The translations under genes and the position numbers were made by a program. The notes beneath the pieces are model-generated. The model had not been told where the DNA came from, made no database searches, and worked only from the letters and a program-made list of their open reading frames with translations. Below are positions 23,156-35,375 of a DNA stretch of 64,000 nucleotides, in pieces. The DNA is from Ochotona curzoniae (taxonomy: Eukaryota > Chordata > Mammalia > Lagomorpha > Ochotonidae). The stretch's first letter is position 1. Each line of letters opens with the position of its first letter. The DNA lies in NCBI RefSeq assembly GCF_017591425.1, contig NW_024466512.1, positions 13,953,001 to 14,017,000 on the forward strand, in the 5' to 3' direction.

Positions 23156-25815
23156 TCAATTTGAGAAAAATAAGGAAGGGGAAGACGATGAGTCTCCTTC
23201 AAGCTCTTTTGTTCTGCTAGAAGATCACAAAGCTTGACAGTGTGGTTACCTTGCAACGAGCGAGGGGGGACAGCCTATTGAACCACAGAGGAGATGTTGC
23301 AAAAGAGCTTATGGGCACTGAAGCCTGTGTAAATTGGGGATATGGCAGGTGATGGTGCCATAATGTTCCTAGACACAGAGGTGCTTAGTTCCAGTGTATA
23401 GTTCCTTGGGGACTGTGAGGATAGAATGGAGAAATTGGTGCTGACAAAGGAACAAGGGTGGATGGAAGGTCCCTGGAGAATTGAGTCTGGGGCACCACAG
23501 GAAACAGGTGGGGTGCAATCTGCATTCAAAGCAAGTTCGACTTAGTTGTCAAAGGGCAAGGAGGCACTTGTTGTCTGGATTAAATCAGTGACTAGCATTC
23601 TCAAAGAATCCAGGTCCTGAGGACTTCTAGTCATCCCTTCCATACAGAAAAAGGCCCTGTCTCAAATCCAGCAGCCGTTCATTCCAGCTTGACATTTTCC
23701 TGGGCATTGGGAAGCTTCTGCTTTCCTTTTTGTTCAACTCTTCCATGAGCTGTTGTCATGCAAGTTCATCTCCCCCAATTACCCTTTCTGTTCTTCCCAT
23801 GGGTAGCCAGTTATGCCACAAACCCTGATGGAAAACTTCCTGAAAGCATCCCAACTCTGGATTAGGTTTTAATGAGGAAACTTTACAGTCACTCTGGAAA
23901 GACAGTGTCAGTCATGCATTAGGGCTGCCAAGCCTGTAAATTTCCAGTGACTTTTCCCACTGCCAGGAGTCTCTCATGGGAGGCAGGATATTCCCAGGCT
24001 AATCTCCACTTCATTCTGTGGGACCCTAGTTCCTTATTCTGTGGCTCAGTTAATGTCTGTTGATTTCTGTTACTAGACGCTTCTTAATCTGGAAATGTTA
24101 AAAATTTATTTTACTTCTGATTTGCTTAATGTTCATCTTCATCTTTTATATCATGCCTACAGACCATCTTTGCGCAATCTTGACTGTTTTACAAAAAATA
24201 CCAGTTTTGAGAAAGAGTAATTTGACTGTTATTAAGATAACGCAAACCTACCATACTTTATTAAAGCATTCTTGTTTCCTCTTGGAAGAGAGGAAGGGCT
24301 GAATATTTTAGAGATTAATTAGAATAAGACTGTGTGATAGCAATTTTTTTTTAGAAAAATTACCATTTTGGATCATTTTGTAACATCCTCAGAAAAATTC
24401 TGTATACTGAGGGTCATTGCCCTGGTTCATGGAACAATGAGGATTAGAAATGTAAGCATCGTAGTCAAGGTTACACAAGCTGCTGAATGACACATCTCAA
24501 GCTATTCTATGAGCATCTCTTGTTGATCTTGTTATAATTACTATATAATTCCAGACCAAAAGTAGCATTTCTGATTTCATCTTTGCTTTTTCATGTGTTT
24601 CTGCACAAAATACATGCTTAATGTAACTGCTGAGTTAATGGGTTTTCTTAAGTACTATTATGTCTGGTCTGCATCTGTATTAACCTGTCGTTTTATCTGC
24701 ATCAGCCCCTCTGCCCATTTTCTGCAGCAAAAGCAGTGTTCTCTTGTTGAGTGATGCCAGCTAGTCAACTGGAGGGATATAGGAAGAATTTTCACACCCT
24801 CTAGGTGTGACAATCACTGCAGCATATCTTCTGCCATCATGGAAGTTGCTTAGACTTGTCTTGCTGCAGGATAAAACAAAGGGAGACCCTCAGTCTCGCG
24901 TATTTTGACCACTCTGAGATGATATAATCAATTTTGTTAACTGTTTCCCAATTTTCTTAGTATGAGTGTGCTGCATGTCATGCATTACCTATCTGACTCC
25001 ACTTGCCTACCATTTTTCTGTCCTATTCATGTTCCCTGTGCCTGACTAGGATGGTGCTACATCAAGGAATTTGCTTGTCCTCTGCCCCAGTTGTGTGATC
25101 CTCTCCATGAAACTAATGAGCTTTGCTTCTCCTTGGGTTTGAGATCATCCTCCTGCACCCCTTCTCAGACTCACGTATGGTGATGAGGCACGGCTATTTC
25201 TGTGACATTCTTCTTTCTCCATTCCTTTGTGAAAAGTCTCTCTAACTTTGTCCTCTAGCATGCCACCTATCTCCTAAGGCAAAGTGAGAGAGAGGAGGCC
25301 TGAAGCAAAAAGGGAGATGTGAATATTGTTCTGTAAGGAAAGGAATGTGTTGATGCTATAAGTTAGAAGAATCATTTCCTCTGGGTAGAGCAGTGCTATT
25401 CGGTATGGACCAGCAAGTGTCAACATCGCTGAAGTAGGTTCAGTGCTGGCCACCTGTGCTCCTAGAAGCTTTCTAAATGATGCCCATGCATCAAATGCAA
25501 AGACAATGAAGATGGAGGCACAATGGCTACTTGAGGAAGGCTACTGTGGTTAAAAGAAGAAAAAGGAGGAGATAAGGTTGGGTCTCAAACACAGGTTAGG
25601 AAGTTTAAGATAAACCTAGGAGTGTTAGGAGGTTGATCCTATGACTAAAGCCTGCATAGTTCTAGCCAAGATCAGGAGGAGGACAGCCTGAGAGGGAAAG
25701 CACTGTGACAGGCAGGAACAAGGTGAGGTCATAGTGTTTGTGGGGGCAGGAAGTTTCAGGGCTACAAAGAGCTATTTTTATGAGGATCTTGAGATCCAGA
25801 GATGGCTCTTGACTT
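23156..25815. other. Unique sequence with one MIR scrap
   Basis: No gene recognised. About 24430-24500 ('atgaggattagaaatgtaag', 'caaggttacacaagctgct') resembles an antisense MIR core. The rest is unassigned. Confidence 0.4.
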
Positions 25816-25816
25816 T

Positions 25817-25830
25817 ATATATATATATAA
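25817..25830. repeat. (TA)n microsatellite
   Basis: A short pure TA run follows GACTTTA. Seven TA units at most. Confidence 0.8.
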
Positions 25831-27734
25831 ATTGATGCATTCAACAAATATTGTGTTGCCTTTGTAAAATATCAACTTGGTAGTGTGACCTAAATTTTCC
25901 GGAATTCCCTGTTCTTTTTGGGTGGTTCAGAGGAAGCAGTCTTGGGATCAGGAGGGCAAAGCAAGTAACCATTGTTTTTGTGACTCACATCTTCTTGCTG
26001 ACCTGTTGACTCATCGTGGGGTCCTGGAGTGACCCTGCCAATGCTCTGCGTGTTCCTGACTAATGATTCAGCATCTTTGACCTGTAATTCCGGGGTCAGG
26101 GTGTGTGTGTGATTAGTTACGGGACAGAGCTCCAGGTTCTTCAGGGTACCAACACTTTGAATGTGAGAAGAAAAAAGGCCTGTCAAACATCTGAGTCCGT
26201 GTTTCCATGCAGGATCTCTTACAGGGGGTTCTGTTCACTTGATCTACTGTGTTCTATTCGCCTCCTCTAACCAATAGTTTCCTCAAGGGCAAAGATGTTT
26301 GTGTAAATTACCTACTGGTTCTACTAGAACTAGGGGACTTGCTAGAACTTTAACTCTCTAAATCTGGAGAGAAAGACATGAATACTAGGTTCAGCAAGGG
26401 TAAAATCCACTATTCCATGTGGTGAGCATCTGTACTGAGTGGCAGGAGAGTGTGTCTCCCAGTCACTTTCAGGTGGTAGTTGGAATGTTTGCTTTAGTCT
26501 CGGACATAAGGATTAAATCCTCTGTAGGATGTATGTCCACCATATAGATTTGAGAGTTGTTGCTGTAAAGGCAGAGGAAGTAGCTGACATTCCTTAGGGA
26601 GAATCTGAAAAATGAGAAGAAAAGAAGGCCTTGGGAGGTAACGCAAATGGATTCAAATTAAACATGACAAAAGATCTCACTTGATATTTCCGTTTATGTA
26701 AAAGGCTTATAATACTCTAGCAGTCATATAAAGTGTTATCAGTGAAAAGTATAAAACATGAATCAGGATTGTTCTAGAAATTTCAGAATTGGTTCTTTTT
26801 TTGGCTCCATTAATGAATATGTTAGAGAACAAAGGATTTTTTTTAAACTCTTAGTTTAGAGCACTTTGGTGTGTTTTTTCTTTTACCGGAAATGCATATT
26901 ACTTTAGGGGGAAAATAGCAATTTAAAGCCCTGAAAATATTTACTCATTTCCTGTTGGCCCTGGGGTGTCTGAGCTCACCATGACAGTGATTCAACTGCT
27001 GAAAAGAGAAGTGAAAATCTAGTCCTACCACACTGATTTACACCCACACTCAAAGGAAATAGAGATCTTGCTCTCAGCCTCCAGTCGGTGACAGGACCCA
27101 GAAATACTGGGAAGAGGAAGACGTGTTTCCATTGGCCACCTTCTGGATCTTAGTAAGGTTTTTGTTTTGGAATATATAGAGCTATGTTTTTGTTTCAAAA
27201 ATGAGGGAACAGTCTGTCTCCTCAACATTGGACCAGCTTCTGTAGAACTAGTCATTGGCCTCATGGTTCTGATGAGCCTAGATATTACACTTCCTTTGAA
27301 AGTCACACTGGCCTTTTCAGAACTCGGCTCTAACTGCTGACTGTGTCTCTTCAAGGAGCTTGGAATGGTGGGTGGTCATGGTTCCTGGGGAGTTGGGGAA
27401 TGTGTAGTCTTCGGCAAGTTTCAGATTTCAGAGACCTCTGCAGTACTCTGTCAAATGATTTTCTTCCCTAATTCTCAGCTTTGGCCAGTTCTGCTACTTC
27501 CTTTTGTGGTAGTAACTCAGTGGTCCACTAGCTAAGCAACTGGATGTTTGCATAGTGAATTCATTCATAGTCATGCATTCCTGATATTTTTTATGACCTC
27601 AGTAGCATTTCCTTGTTCTGCTATCTCATTTTTCCATTGGCTGAAAACCAACTCTAGCCTTCAACATGGCTCAGGGCACATACGAGAATGTCACTTCAAG
27701 GGTTCTGATGTCCCTGTCTTAGCAACAGTGACGT
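25831..27734. other. Unique sequence, nothing assigned
   Basis: No repeat family recognised. A 109-codon minus-strand ORF (27025-27354) and a 98-codon one (25890-26186) lack motifs and are probably chance. Confidence 0.4.
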
Positions 27735-27960
27735 GGATTGGCATTAACTGACAGGTGCTCTACTAAGCATTTCGCGGTGTTCAACTCATTTTGATTCTCA
27801 AAACAATCCTATGAAATACATGAGTGTAATCTCTGTTTTATGGATAATAAAACTGAATATAAGCAATGTTTTCAAAGCTACCGACTTTGTACGTACTAAA
27901 GCCAGAATTTGAGATCTGCTAGAGGCCAAATCCATACTGCGATTTCTCACTAACCACTTG
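27735..27960 (-). mobile_element. MIR element
   Basis: Antisense MIR is legible: 'ctactaagcatttcgcgg', 'tcaactcattttgattctca', 'aaacaatcctatgaaataca', 'ctctgttttatggataataa' and 'aactgaatataagcaatg', ending in 'gccagaatttgagatctgc'. Orders and spacings match the consensus. Confidence 0.75.
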
Positions 27961-28404
27961 CTTTGTTCAAAAAAATATTCATTTCCCTATATCTTGCTGC
28001 GGCTCATTGAATGTGACTTCCCTTGGGCATTTTGTTTGGAGGGTGAAAAGTTTGAACATGAGCATCTCAATTAAAGAGCCCTTGAAAAGATGGATTAGCA
28101 GATTGCTTTCTTGACCATAACTAATCACAGGCAAGGGAAAGCAAGACAGGGAGTAGCCAGAAGTACTCTTTGAGACACAATGTTTGATGAAACCAGCACA
28201 GAATAAATAACCTTTAAGAAAAGACTGAGTTTTCCCAAGCCTGTCTGGGTCTAAGGGCAATAGAACTAACAATCCAGTAGAGGCCAAGTCTGTAAAGTAA
28301 TCAGGTTGTGCAGGAGCAGGGGAAATGCCTGAGTAAAATTGCCTCGTTTCTTCATGTAGCCAGTAGTCTTCTGCCCATTGATGCAGAACCTCTGCTAGCA
28401 CATT

Positions 28405-28535
28405 CAAAGGGCCCTCTTTCCCTTCCTTCCTTCCCTCGCTTGCTCCTTCCTCCTTGCCTTCTTTCCTTACCTCCTTCTTCCCACTTACTCCTTCCCTCTC
28501 TCCCTCCTCTTACTTTTTCTCCCTCTTTTCTAACC
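28405..28535. repeat. Polypyrimidine (CTTC-rich) tract
   Basis: About 130 bases of almost only C and T on the plus strand, with TTCC and CTCC words. Long homopyrimidine runs can adopt triplex (H-DNA) forms. It creates low-complexity ORFs on both strands (28308-28571 plus, 28352-28555 minus) that should be ignored. Confidence 0.85.
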
Positions 28536-28554
28536 CTAACATCAGTTGAGCTCA

Positions 28555-28665
28555 TACAATATATATGCTAATCACTAGGAACTGAGGATTTAGTAGTGAA
28601 CACAGTAGAATCCCTAATTAATAAATCAACAGTAGATTAGTGATACACCCTGTGGTGAAACAATA
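28555..28665 (+). mobile_element. Ancient MIR/L2-like repeat, family uncertain
   Basis: 'gctaatcactaggaactga', 'ggatttagtagtgaacacag' and 'tagaatccctaattaata' follow the same block order as 21270 and 59435. Confidence 0.4.
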
Positions 28666-29874
28666 GAGCTTGATATGTGCCCAAGGTGATACTACATGCT
28701 CTCTTAGAAGAATGGACCAAGAACACTGCTCACACAATGTTGTATTTCAGTAGAATTGTGAAATTAGACCACATGGATATATGAGAACTGGGTATGCCAC
28801 TAGAAATGAGAAACAACAACAACAAAAAAATCAGAGTGAAGTTTCTGAGGCAGCAGCAAGGCTGCAGTTGATTTTCAAGGGAAGAGAAGTTCAAAGTGGG
28901 GTGTGCAGTGGGAGTGCAGGAAGCAAGGGGGCAGGGCTGCCCAGGGGTGCAGTTACATCAGACCTCACAGGCCTAAGAGTGTACACTTTCCTTCAAATGT
29001 TGCAGAAGGACTCTGGAGTGTTAGGACAACTGAGGTAGCATCACTGGACTTAGTTTTAAACAGGATGACATTGTCCTAGTAGGGACAGTAGATAAAAAGG
29101 GACGCAGGTGAAATAAAGCAGAAAGGAAATGTCTACAGTGTTTCAGACAAGACAGACAGAATTAGGACTGGTCTGCCCCCAGGAATCTAAGGTGCTAGTG
29201 AAATAGCCTGCTGTGTGGGCTAAACATGGTGCCTACCTGAGGTCCTCCCAGCCTGTCTCTCAGGTGTACGCTCTGACCGGGCTGTTCCCTTATACACACT
29301 GCTGTTTTTAAGAGCCCCTTTGGACTTCTTTTGATTCTTGAGTGATTTTGTGTCTTTAACTGGTAGTATTTGGTGAACAATGCTACTCCACAGACATGGT
29401 CTGTCCTTTAAGGAGCCTGGAAGTTTCTAAATTACCGTTGGGGAATTCAGCTGCCATGTAGAGGTAGACAGACTGGATGAATTGAATGAGATATTGGTGG
29501 AGGAGAGGAGGGGCAGTTTGGAGAAGCACTGAGATTGCGTGGTTGATTTTATACATTTTCACCCTAGTCTTAAGCTGACACCCCTGGAAACTGAGTCCCC
29601 CATCTGAATTCTTGAATTCCTGACCCATAGACTTGTGAAATATTTTGTGTGGCTTTATGCCATCCACCAATAGAGTAGTTTAGTGAGTGGTGACAATTAC
29701 AATTGTTAGTGTGATTACCCCTCTCACAGATGAACGTGGGAAAACAAGGCATTTGGCCAAGTCCGACTGCAACCTTGCTTTTACATAGTTTTCTTGGTTC
29801 ACAACACAGTTGAGCTGTATAATTTGTTGTCTGACTGCTTTCATGATACAAGCTTGAGTAATTATTTAGAAAAA
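28666..29874. other. Unassigned sequence
   Basis: No gene or repeat recognised. Short minus-strand ORFs of 93-95 codons overlap each other in different frames without motifs. Confidence 0.35.
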
Positions 29875-30000
29875 GACTATATGGCTTGGGAAGCCTAAAA
29901 TATTTACTTTCTGGCCCATTACAGAGTAGCCATGTTGAGTGACTAAGATCACCCAGCTGGTTAGCAATGGGAGCCGAGACTCCACCTCTTGTCCGATCCC
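29875..30000 (-). mobile_element. MIR fragment
   Basis: Antisense core: 'gactaagatcacccagctgg', 'ttagcaatgggagccgagac', 'ccacctcttgtccgatccc'. Confidence 0.55.
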
Positions 30001-30544
30001 ATTTTATTTTAAATTCTACGTGTTAATTCCTAGATTGGTTCTCATTTCTAAGATGCAAACCCAGGAATATTTTTAAAAGAACATTTTCATGGTGTGCCAA
30101 TGCTACAGTTTAAAAGTTTTTAATTTCTGAAATTCATTAAGGTGGCTCTTTGGCAACATTAGGAGATGAGATCTTTCGGTGATATGGCATTGATGGGACT
30201 TTGGGGGTACTCCCTCCTTTTGTGAGATTAATGCTGCTTAAAAGGGTGAGTTTGGCCACCATGTCTCCCACTGTGATACAGGAATGACCTGTGACACAGG
30301 TCATTTCCAATGGCTATCACCTTGGTCTTGGACTTCTCAATCTCTGAACAGGAAGCCAATATATTTCTGTGCATTAGAAATTGCCTGAGTACAAGTGTTC
30401 TGTGACAGCACCGAATGGACTCAATACGTCAGCTAAGCTACAGAAAATCATAGTATTTTGCTATTTTTGTTGAGGAAAGGGAAATTCCTCCCCTTTATTT
30501 CTTAATGTTAATTTTTTATCACTTTAGAAAAGCTGAAACTGTTG
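30001..30544. other. Unassigned sequence
   Basis: Nothing recognised. It contains a small inverted pair, 'gaatgacctgtgacacaggtcattt' region at about 30283-30306, which could form a short hairpin. Confidence 0.35.
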
Positions 30545-30655
30545 GAGGTGAGAATGCTGAGTTTGGAGTTAGAGCCAGGAACTCACAGAAGGCCTCTGCC
30601 ACGTTGCATCTATGTGACTGTGAGCCACTTATTTGTCTCATCACATAGCATGCAA
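30545..30655 (+). mobile_element. MIR fragment
   Basis: 'agtttggagttagagccagg', 'cctctgccacgttgcatct', 'atgtgactgtgagccactt' and 'atttgtctcatcacatagc' follow the first half of MIR in sense. Confidence 0.5.
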
Positions 30656-31039
30656 GGCAGTGCTTCCCAGGTTTTCCTTGTTGTCCCCCAATATTCCTCT
30701 TGGACATCTTTTCATAATTGCTCCCTGTCTCTCCAAATGTTAGCGCTATAGCAACAGCCTTTTTAAAGATAACATTTGTTTATGAATATATATGTACATA
30801 GATAATTTATTTGCCCTCTTCTCCAGAGAAACCAGTTTGTTTCAGTTTGGGCATTAGCATCCCGCTTGAGTATGCATGATCCCAAAGATGGGTGACATGG
30901 CCCTGGATGCTTGAGTTTCCAAAGTGTTAGATTCTTGTCCACTATTGTGATTGGATTGGCAGTTGAGGAACTTGCGTATCCAGAGCAAAGTATCATTTTG
31001 GAACCCTTATCTCCTGTGGCACAGGCATTTTTTTATGCC
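30656..31039. other. Unassigned sequence
   Basis: No gene or repeat recognised. Confidence 0.3.
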
Positions 31040-31132
31040 TTTTGTGAAGACTTGAGACTCAGAAGAAAATTGTTCAGGGTCATGTACCTAAACAGCAGCG
31101 ACAAGGTTGAAATCTGGGTCACTGGAACCTTA
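31040..31132 (-). mobile_element. MIR fragment
   Basis: Antisense core words 'gagactcagaagaaaattg', 'ttcagggtcatgtacctaaa' and 'ggttgaaatctgggtcac' are in consensus order. Confidence 0.5.
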
Positions 31133-31254
31133 TAACACTAACCAGGAGGATAGCACTAAGTTGAAAATACAAGAGATTCTTAATGTAAAGGCTGTTCTAC
31201 TGCTCTCCCCCCATGTCCTTGTCTAGAGGTGGAAATTAGACTGATCCTACAGAA

Positions 31255-31440
31255 AAATTGTTCTCAAAGCATAGGTCAGAGGTCAGCAGCACCTAACATT
31301 TGAGGCTGATGCAAATTTTCTGACCCTTGTCACATCTCCTGAATCAGAAATTCAGGGGTGGGGATCTTTACCAATAGTGAGTTACTGACCAGTGCTCAGG
31401 TGATGCCAACACAGGATAACATTTGCAAACCAATGTACCA
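31255..31440 (+). mobile_element. MER5A (hAT-Charlie, non-autonomous)
   Basis: Starts 'gttctcaaagcataggtc', continues 'cagcagcacctaacatttg', 'ctcctgaatcagaaattcag', 'gggtggggatctttaccaa' and 'gctcaggtgatgccaacac', ending 'tgcaaaccaatg'. This is the MER5A order from end to end, about 185 bp, the usual size. Confidence 0.75.
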
Positions 31441-31749
31441 GAAGTGTCTCTGAGAAAAGACTTCATAGCTGGAACATTGCAGGTCCAGCATGGGAGGAAA
31501 GAATTTTGGAGAATGTGTTTGTGGTGGCTGTGAGCTGCACCAAAAGCTCTAGGAGATTAAACCATCAATCTCTGACCATTGGAACAGTCTTGATTTCTCC
31601 CTCAGAAATGGCTGTTCCTCCTTGATGCGGCATCTGCAGCCCCAAGCTGCTTTTGCTTTGGGTACTTCGGGTTTAGTCGATGCATAGTTGTATCCTCACA
31701 GATACTGTCTGTGAAAGGAAGAAGTTGGAAGTATACTTCCCCAAATCCC

Positions 31750-32032
31750 CGCCAAATTTACTTATTTGAAGGAAGGAAGAGGGAGAAATACGGAGGGGAG
31801 AGAAAGAACCATCACGAGTGAATGAGTGAGCTTCTGTGAGCTGGTTCACTTGATCGGCTGGGCTATGCCAACACCAGGAGCCTTGTCTGGGACTCACAGG
31901 AATGCTGGGGCCCAAGTAGCTGGCCATCTCCCACTGCTTTCCCAGCTGCATTAGCAGGAAGCTGTATTGGAACTGCAGCAGCTGGGACATGATGGGATGC
32001 AGGTGTTGTACTCCTCAGTGACTATTGCATTC
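31750..32032 (-). mobile_element. Lagomorph CSINE, older (rabbit-like) subfamily
   Basis: Antisense: 'tttacttatttgaaggaagg' near 31757, 'gagctggttcacttgatcgg', 'ccaacaccaggagccttgtc', 'ctcccactgctttcccagct' near 31929, 'gcattagcaggaagctgta' and head 'ctgggacatgatgggatgca' near 31981. Probably full length. Confidence 0.75.
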
Positions 32033-32039
32033 AAGAAGG

Positions 32040-33005
32040 GGCAAAACTGTCAGATGACAAAATAAAGATAGCTCCTGGTGGATGAATACAGTCTGGGACA
32101 AGGCATCATGCAGGTAAATTGCATATGTGTATGTATCAAGCTGTATGTGAAAATGAATACATGCTAATATTTATTTTACCTCCATAGAATTAGCCCCAAG
32201 CCTTCTAATGAATATAAATATGAAACAGACAGCTAAATGAGATAAATAATGAGCCAAATAGGGTTAAACCACATGGATGTCACCAAAGCAAGGTGTTTTG
32301 GTCTTGTCTAGGAAAGTTTCTTTGGCAGAGAGGCTGGTTCACACCTGCTTCAGGAAGCAAGGATGTGAACAACTAGATGAAAAAGAATGAAACCTACTTT
32401 GTGGTCCAGGCAAAATAGAAGCAGTGATTTGCCAGGCTGCTTTTTGGCTCGTAAGCAAATATGTGTATAGATATATTTCTCAGCAGTAGACTTAAAGCAC
32501 TTCAAAGGAATACTTTCCAAAGCAATCGCTTCCTGCTGTTAATAGCCAATTAACAAGTAGGAGATAATAACTCCTCAGTTTTACTGTGGGTAGGTACAGC
32601 AAAGAAAGGCAACTTAACATCCAGTCTTTTGACTAATTAATCTAGCCAGGCAAGGGCAGTTGGTTTAGAATGTATCGAAGGCCCTAAAATGCCCAAACTT
32701 GATTTTTCACCATGCCAATAAATAATTGAAGTCCACAGCTTTCATTGGTCCTGCTCCTTCTTCTTTGATGCCACTCAGCTTTGAAGTACCATCCTTAATG
32801 GAGGGAGAAAGCTATTTATCTAGCTCCTTAATAGCCTCATGAATATTTCTTTGCAGTTACTCCTAGCTGGCACTTGCGAATTCTTAACATTTCAAGTTTT
32901 CTCTCCTGAGTCTTGCTTGCTTTCATTGGGTATGTTGTTAGTTTTGACCACTACAATAACAAAGTTACTTAAGGTTTCCTCAAGACAAGGAGTAACTATT
33001 TAATG
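32040..33005. other. Repeat-free AT-rich block, candidate conserved non-coding element
   Basis: No interspersed repeat detected in nearly 1 kb, unusual for this window. It has many short transcription-factor-like words: GACTAATTAATCTAG near 32630, CAATTAAC near 32547, CCAATAAATAATTGAAG near 32714, and E-box-like words. No ORF of interest. Regulatory role is inference. Confidence 0.3.
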
Positions 33006-33009
33006 CAAT

Positions 33010-33165
33010 GCTTTTTTAAGTTTGCTGTGCTGTAGAACCACCCATGGAAGCTTGTTGCAAAATGCAAATTCATCTTTGCTGTCTGATTCCCATTTGGAAT
33101 TTCTGGGTTGGCCTCTGAATCCGAAATAGTTTTTGCCACCTGCACTTTCTCCAGTGCTTCCAAGT
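33010..33165 (+). mobile_element. MER5A-like element
   Basis: 'gtagaaccacccatggaagc', 'ttgttgcaaaatgcaaattc', 'gaatttctgggttggcctct' and 'gaatccgaaatagtttttgc' follow the MER5A core. Ends are worn. Confidence 0.6.
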
Positions 33166-33789
33166 CAGATATTCCTACTTACAGAAGTGCTACTTGGATT
33201 GGAAGATTAAAACCTTTAGACGCGGTAAGACTAGGTTTCACTGAACGTAAGCTACCTGCTTACATGTCTGTTTTTCTGCTTGAGCTGTGAAGGGGCTGAG
33301 AAACTCGGAATAGCAAACTGGGGGAGGATGGACCTGCAATTCTCATTTCTAGTTAGGGAAAATTTGTAATATAAAGTATAGTATGAAATCAGAGATCCTG
33401 CCAACCCCACACTGGGCAGCTGGTTCTTAGCCATGGTGATCTAAGGCAGCCTCCCCATACTGCCTAGAGAAACAAACAAGCAAAACCCAAAACAACCCGT
33501 TTTCCAGGGCAGCTAATGTCCTTATGGAAAGAGTAGAGAGGGTGATGCTTAGTTTATGCTTCCCAAACTGTCTAACCTGATTAGTAGGTGCCTTTCCATA
33601 GGATAGAGACATCTATGGACTAGAGGGGTGGGAAGGAGCAGGATTTCCCACCTACTTCCCCATCTCTAAGTACTACTTCCAGATCAAAAGGTTGGATATT
33701 GTGTTGTGTTCATTGAATCTCAGAGGGGTGGGGTGGCAGAATCAGGCCCTTTACTAGGAAGACCATTTGCTGCTACTTTAATGGAGGAC
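33166..33789. other. Unassigned sequence
   Basis: Nothing recognised. Small ORFs on both strands lack motifs. Confidence 0.35.
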
Positions 33790-34190
33790 AGTGTTGCAAG
33801 ATGTTTCAAAATGAAACACGTTCATTACACTTAGCATAATGTCCTCCAGATTCACGCATGTTAATTCAAAGTGCAGAATTTCATTCTTTGTGAGACTGAA
33901 TAGTGCCACCTTGTATACTGCTGTATTTTCCTCAATTTTCTTATCGTTAGCTGCAGGTTCATTGTATCTGCAGGGTGGCCATGCCAATAATAATGCATTG
34001 CATATTTCAAATTACTAAAACACATTTCAAATACAGCCCCACTAAATCGATCAAATCGATGAGGCAGCAGCTATATTCATCACATTGATTTAACCACTCC
34101 ACATTATATACATACATCAATACATCATATTGTACCCCATAAATATAAAACTATTAGTCAATTAAGATAATACAAATTTTAAAAATGAAA
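33790..34190 (+). mobile_element. Old mammalian L1 3' region
   Basis: About 34080-34190 matches the 3' end of old L1M elements in sense: 'acattgatttaaccactcc', 'acatcatattgtaccccata', 'agtcaattaagataatacaa', then an A-rich end. About 33815-33960 ('cacttagcataatgtcctcc' and following) also resembles old L1 non-coding sequence. Whether the two parts are one insertion is unclear. Confidence 0.5.
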
Positions 34191-34372
34191 AATTGCATAT
34201 ATCTTCTCCTTCTAGAACAGCCTACAGGAGTATAAATAAGGGCATTTCAAAGAATTCACAGAAAATAGAATTAAAAGAAATTCTGGTAGTCTATAGTACA
34301 GCGGCATTACTGTAGATCATGTCATACTGTGAATTTATCTTAAAAAGGAATGAATAATTTCATCATACATGT

Positions 34373-34690
34373 CAGGGCACGGTGGCTTAGCAGCTAAAGT
34401 CCTTGCTTTGAATGCACTGGGATCCCATATGTGCACCAGTTCTAATTCTGGCAGCTCCACTTCCACTCCAGTTCCCTGCTTGTGGCCTGGGAAAGCAGTT
34501 ACGGATGGCCCAAAGCCTTAGGACCCTGTACCAACATGAGAGACCTGGAGGAAGTTCTGGCTCCTGGCTTTGGATTGGTGCAGCACTGGCCATTGCAGTC
34601 ACTTGGGGAGTGAATTATCAGATGGAAGATCTTTTGTCTTTCCTCCTCTCTGTATATCTGACTTTGCAAGAAAAACTTTCCTCAAATATT
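34373..34690 (+). mobile_element. Lagomorph CSINE, near full length
   Basis: Head 'gggcacggtggcttagcagc' (34375), 'gatcccatatgtgcaccag', 'ggcctgggaaagcagttacg', 'ccttaggaccctgtaccaac', 'tcacttggggagtgaattat' near 34600 and 'ctctgtatatctgactttgc' near 34649. Pika-like subfamily. The 93-codon ORF inside is a SINE artefact. Confidence 0.9.
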
Positions 34691-34794
34691 TGACATAGGT
34701 GGGATTAGACACCATACACATGATGGTCACGTGTATGGAAATATCAATAGAACCCCTTAAAATGTAATACTAAAATTTTTGTTAATTTTCATTT

Positions 34795-35045
34795 TATTTG
34801 AAATGCAGAGAGATCAATGTTTCCCAAACATGCAAAGTAGTCAGGACTGGGGCAGACTGAAGTATGGAGCCTGGAATTCCATCCGGATTTCTTGATGGTG
34901 GCAGGGAGCCACCAATGGATGTGTATTAGCCAGGATGTGTATTAGCACGAGGTTGATGGGAAGTGCAACAGCTAGAATTTGAACCAGGTGCTCTAATATG
35001 GGAGGTGGGTGTCCCAAATTACACCTCAAGCCTCTAGATCAAATG
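34795..35045 (-). mobile_element. Old CSINE-related SINE
   Basis: Antisense: 'atttgaaatgcagagagatc' (34798), 'gggcagactgaagtatggag', 'gtgcaacagctagaatttga', 'accaggtgctctaatatggg' and 'ggtgtcccaaattacacctc'. A direct repeat of 'ggatgtgtattagc' occurs at about 34917-34947. It abuts a younger SINE on the right. Confidence 0.55.
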
Positions 35046-35051
35046 TGCAAT

Positions 35052-35375
35052 TTTTTAAAGATTTATTTTTGTTGGAAAGACAGATAATACAGAGAGGAGG
35101 AGATGCAGAGAGGAAATATCCCATCTGCCGTTTCACTCCCCAAGTGGCCACGATGGCTGGAGCTTAGCCAACGGGAAGCTAGGAATAAGAGCTTCCTTAG
35201 GGTCTCCCAAGCAGAAGGAGAGTCCTTAGGATTTGGGTCATCCTCGACTGCTTTCTCAGGCCACAAGTAGGGAGCTGGATGGGAAGTGGAGCAGCTGTGA
35301 TTAGAACCAGCGCTTACATCGAATCCCAGCATGAGTAAGGTGAGGAGTTTAGCCACTAGGCTACCATGCCAGGTC
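35052..35375 (-). mobile_element. Lagomorph CSINE, full length
   Basis: Antisense from the tail 'ttttttaaagatttattttt' (35052) through 'cactccccaagtggccacga', 'gtcatcctcgactgctttct', 'caggccacaagtagggagct', 'gggaagtggagcagctgtga' to the head 'ggctaccatgccaggtcct' (35357-35375). All SINE parts are present. Confidence 0.9.

Noticed and set aside
27979..28407. 142-codon minus-strand ORF
   Set aside because: No motif or family; runs between unassigned DNA and the polypyrimidine tract. Within the range expected by chance.
28352..28555. Glu/Lys/Arg-rich minus ORF
   Set aside because: Translation of a simple polypyrimidine tract. The ORF at 43705-44013 is the same kind of artefact.
30283..30306. 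Short inverted repeat as a possible terminator or microRNA hairpin
   Set aside because: The stem is too short for a microRNA precursor and there is no supporting context.
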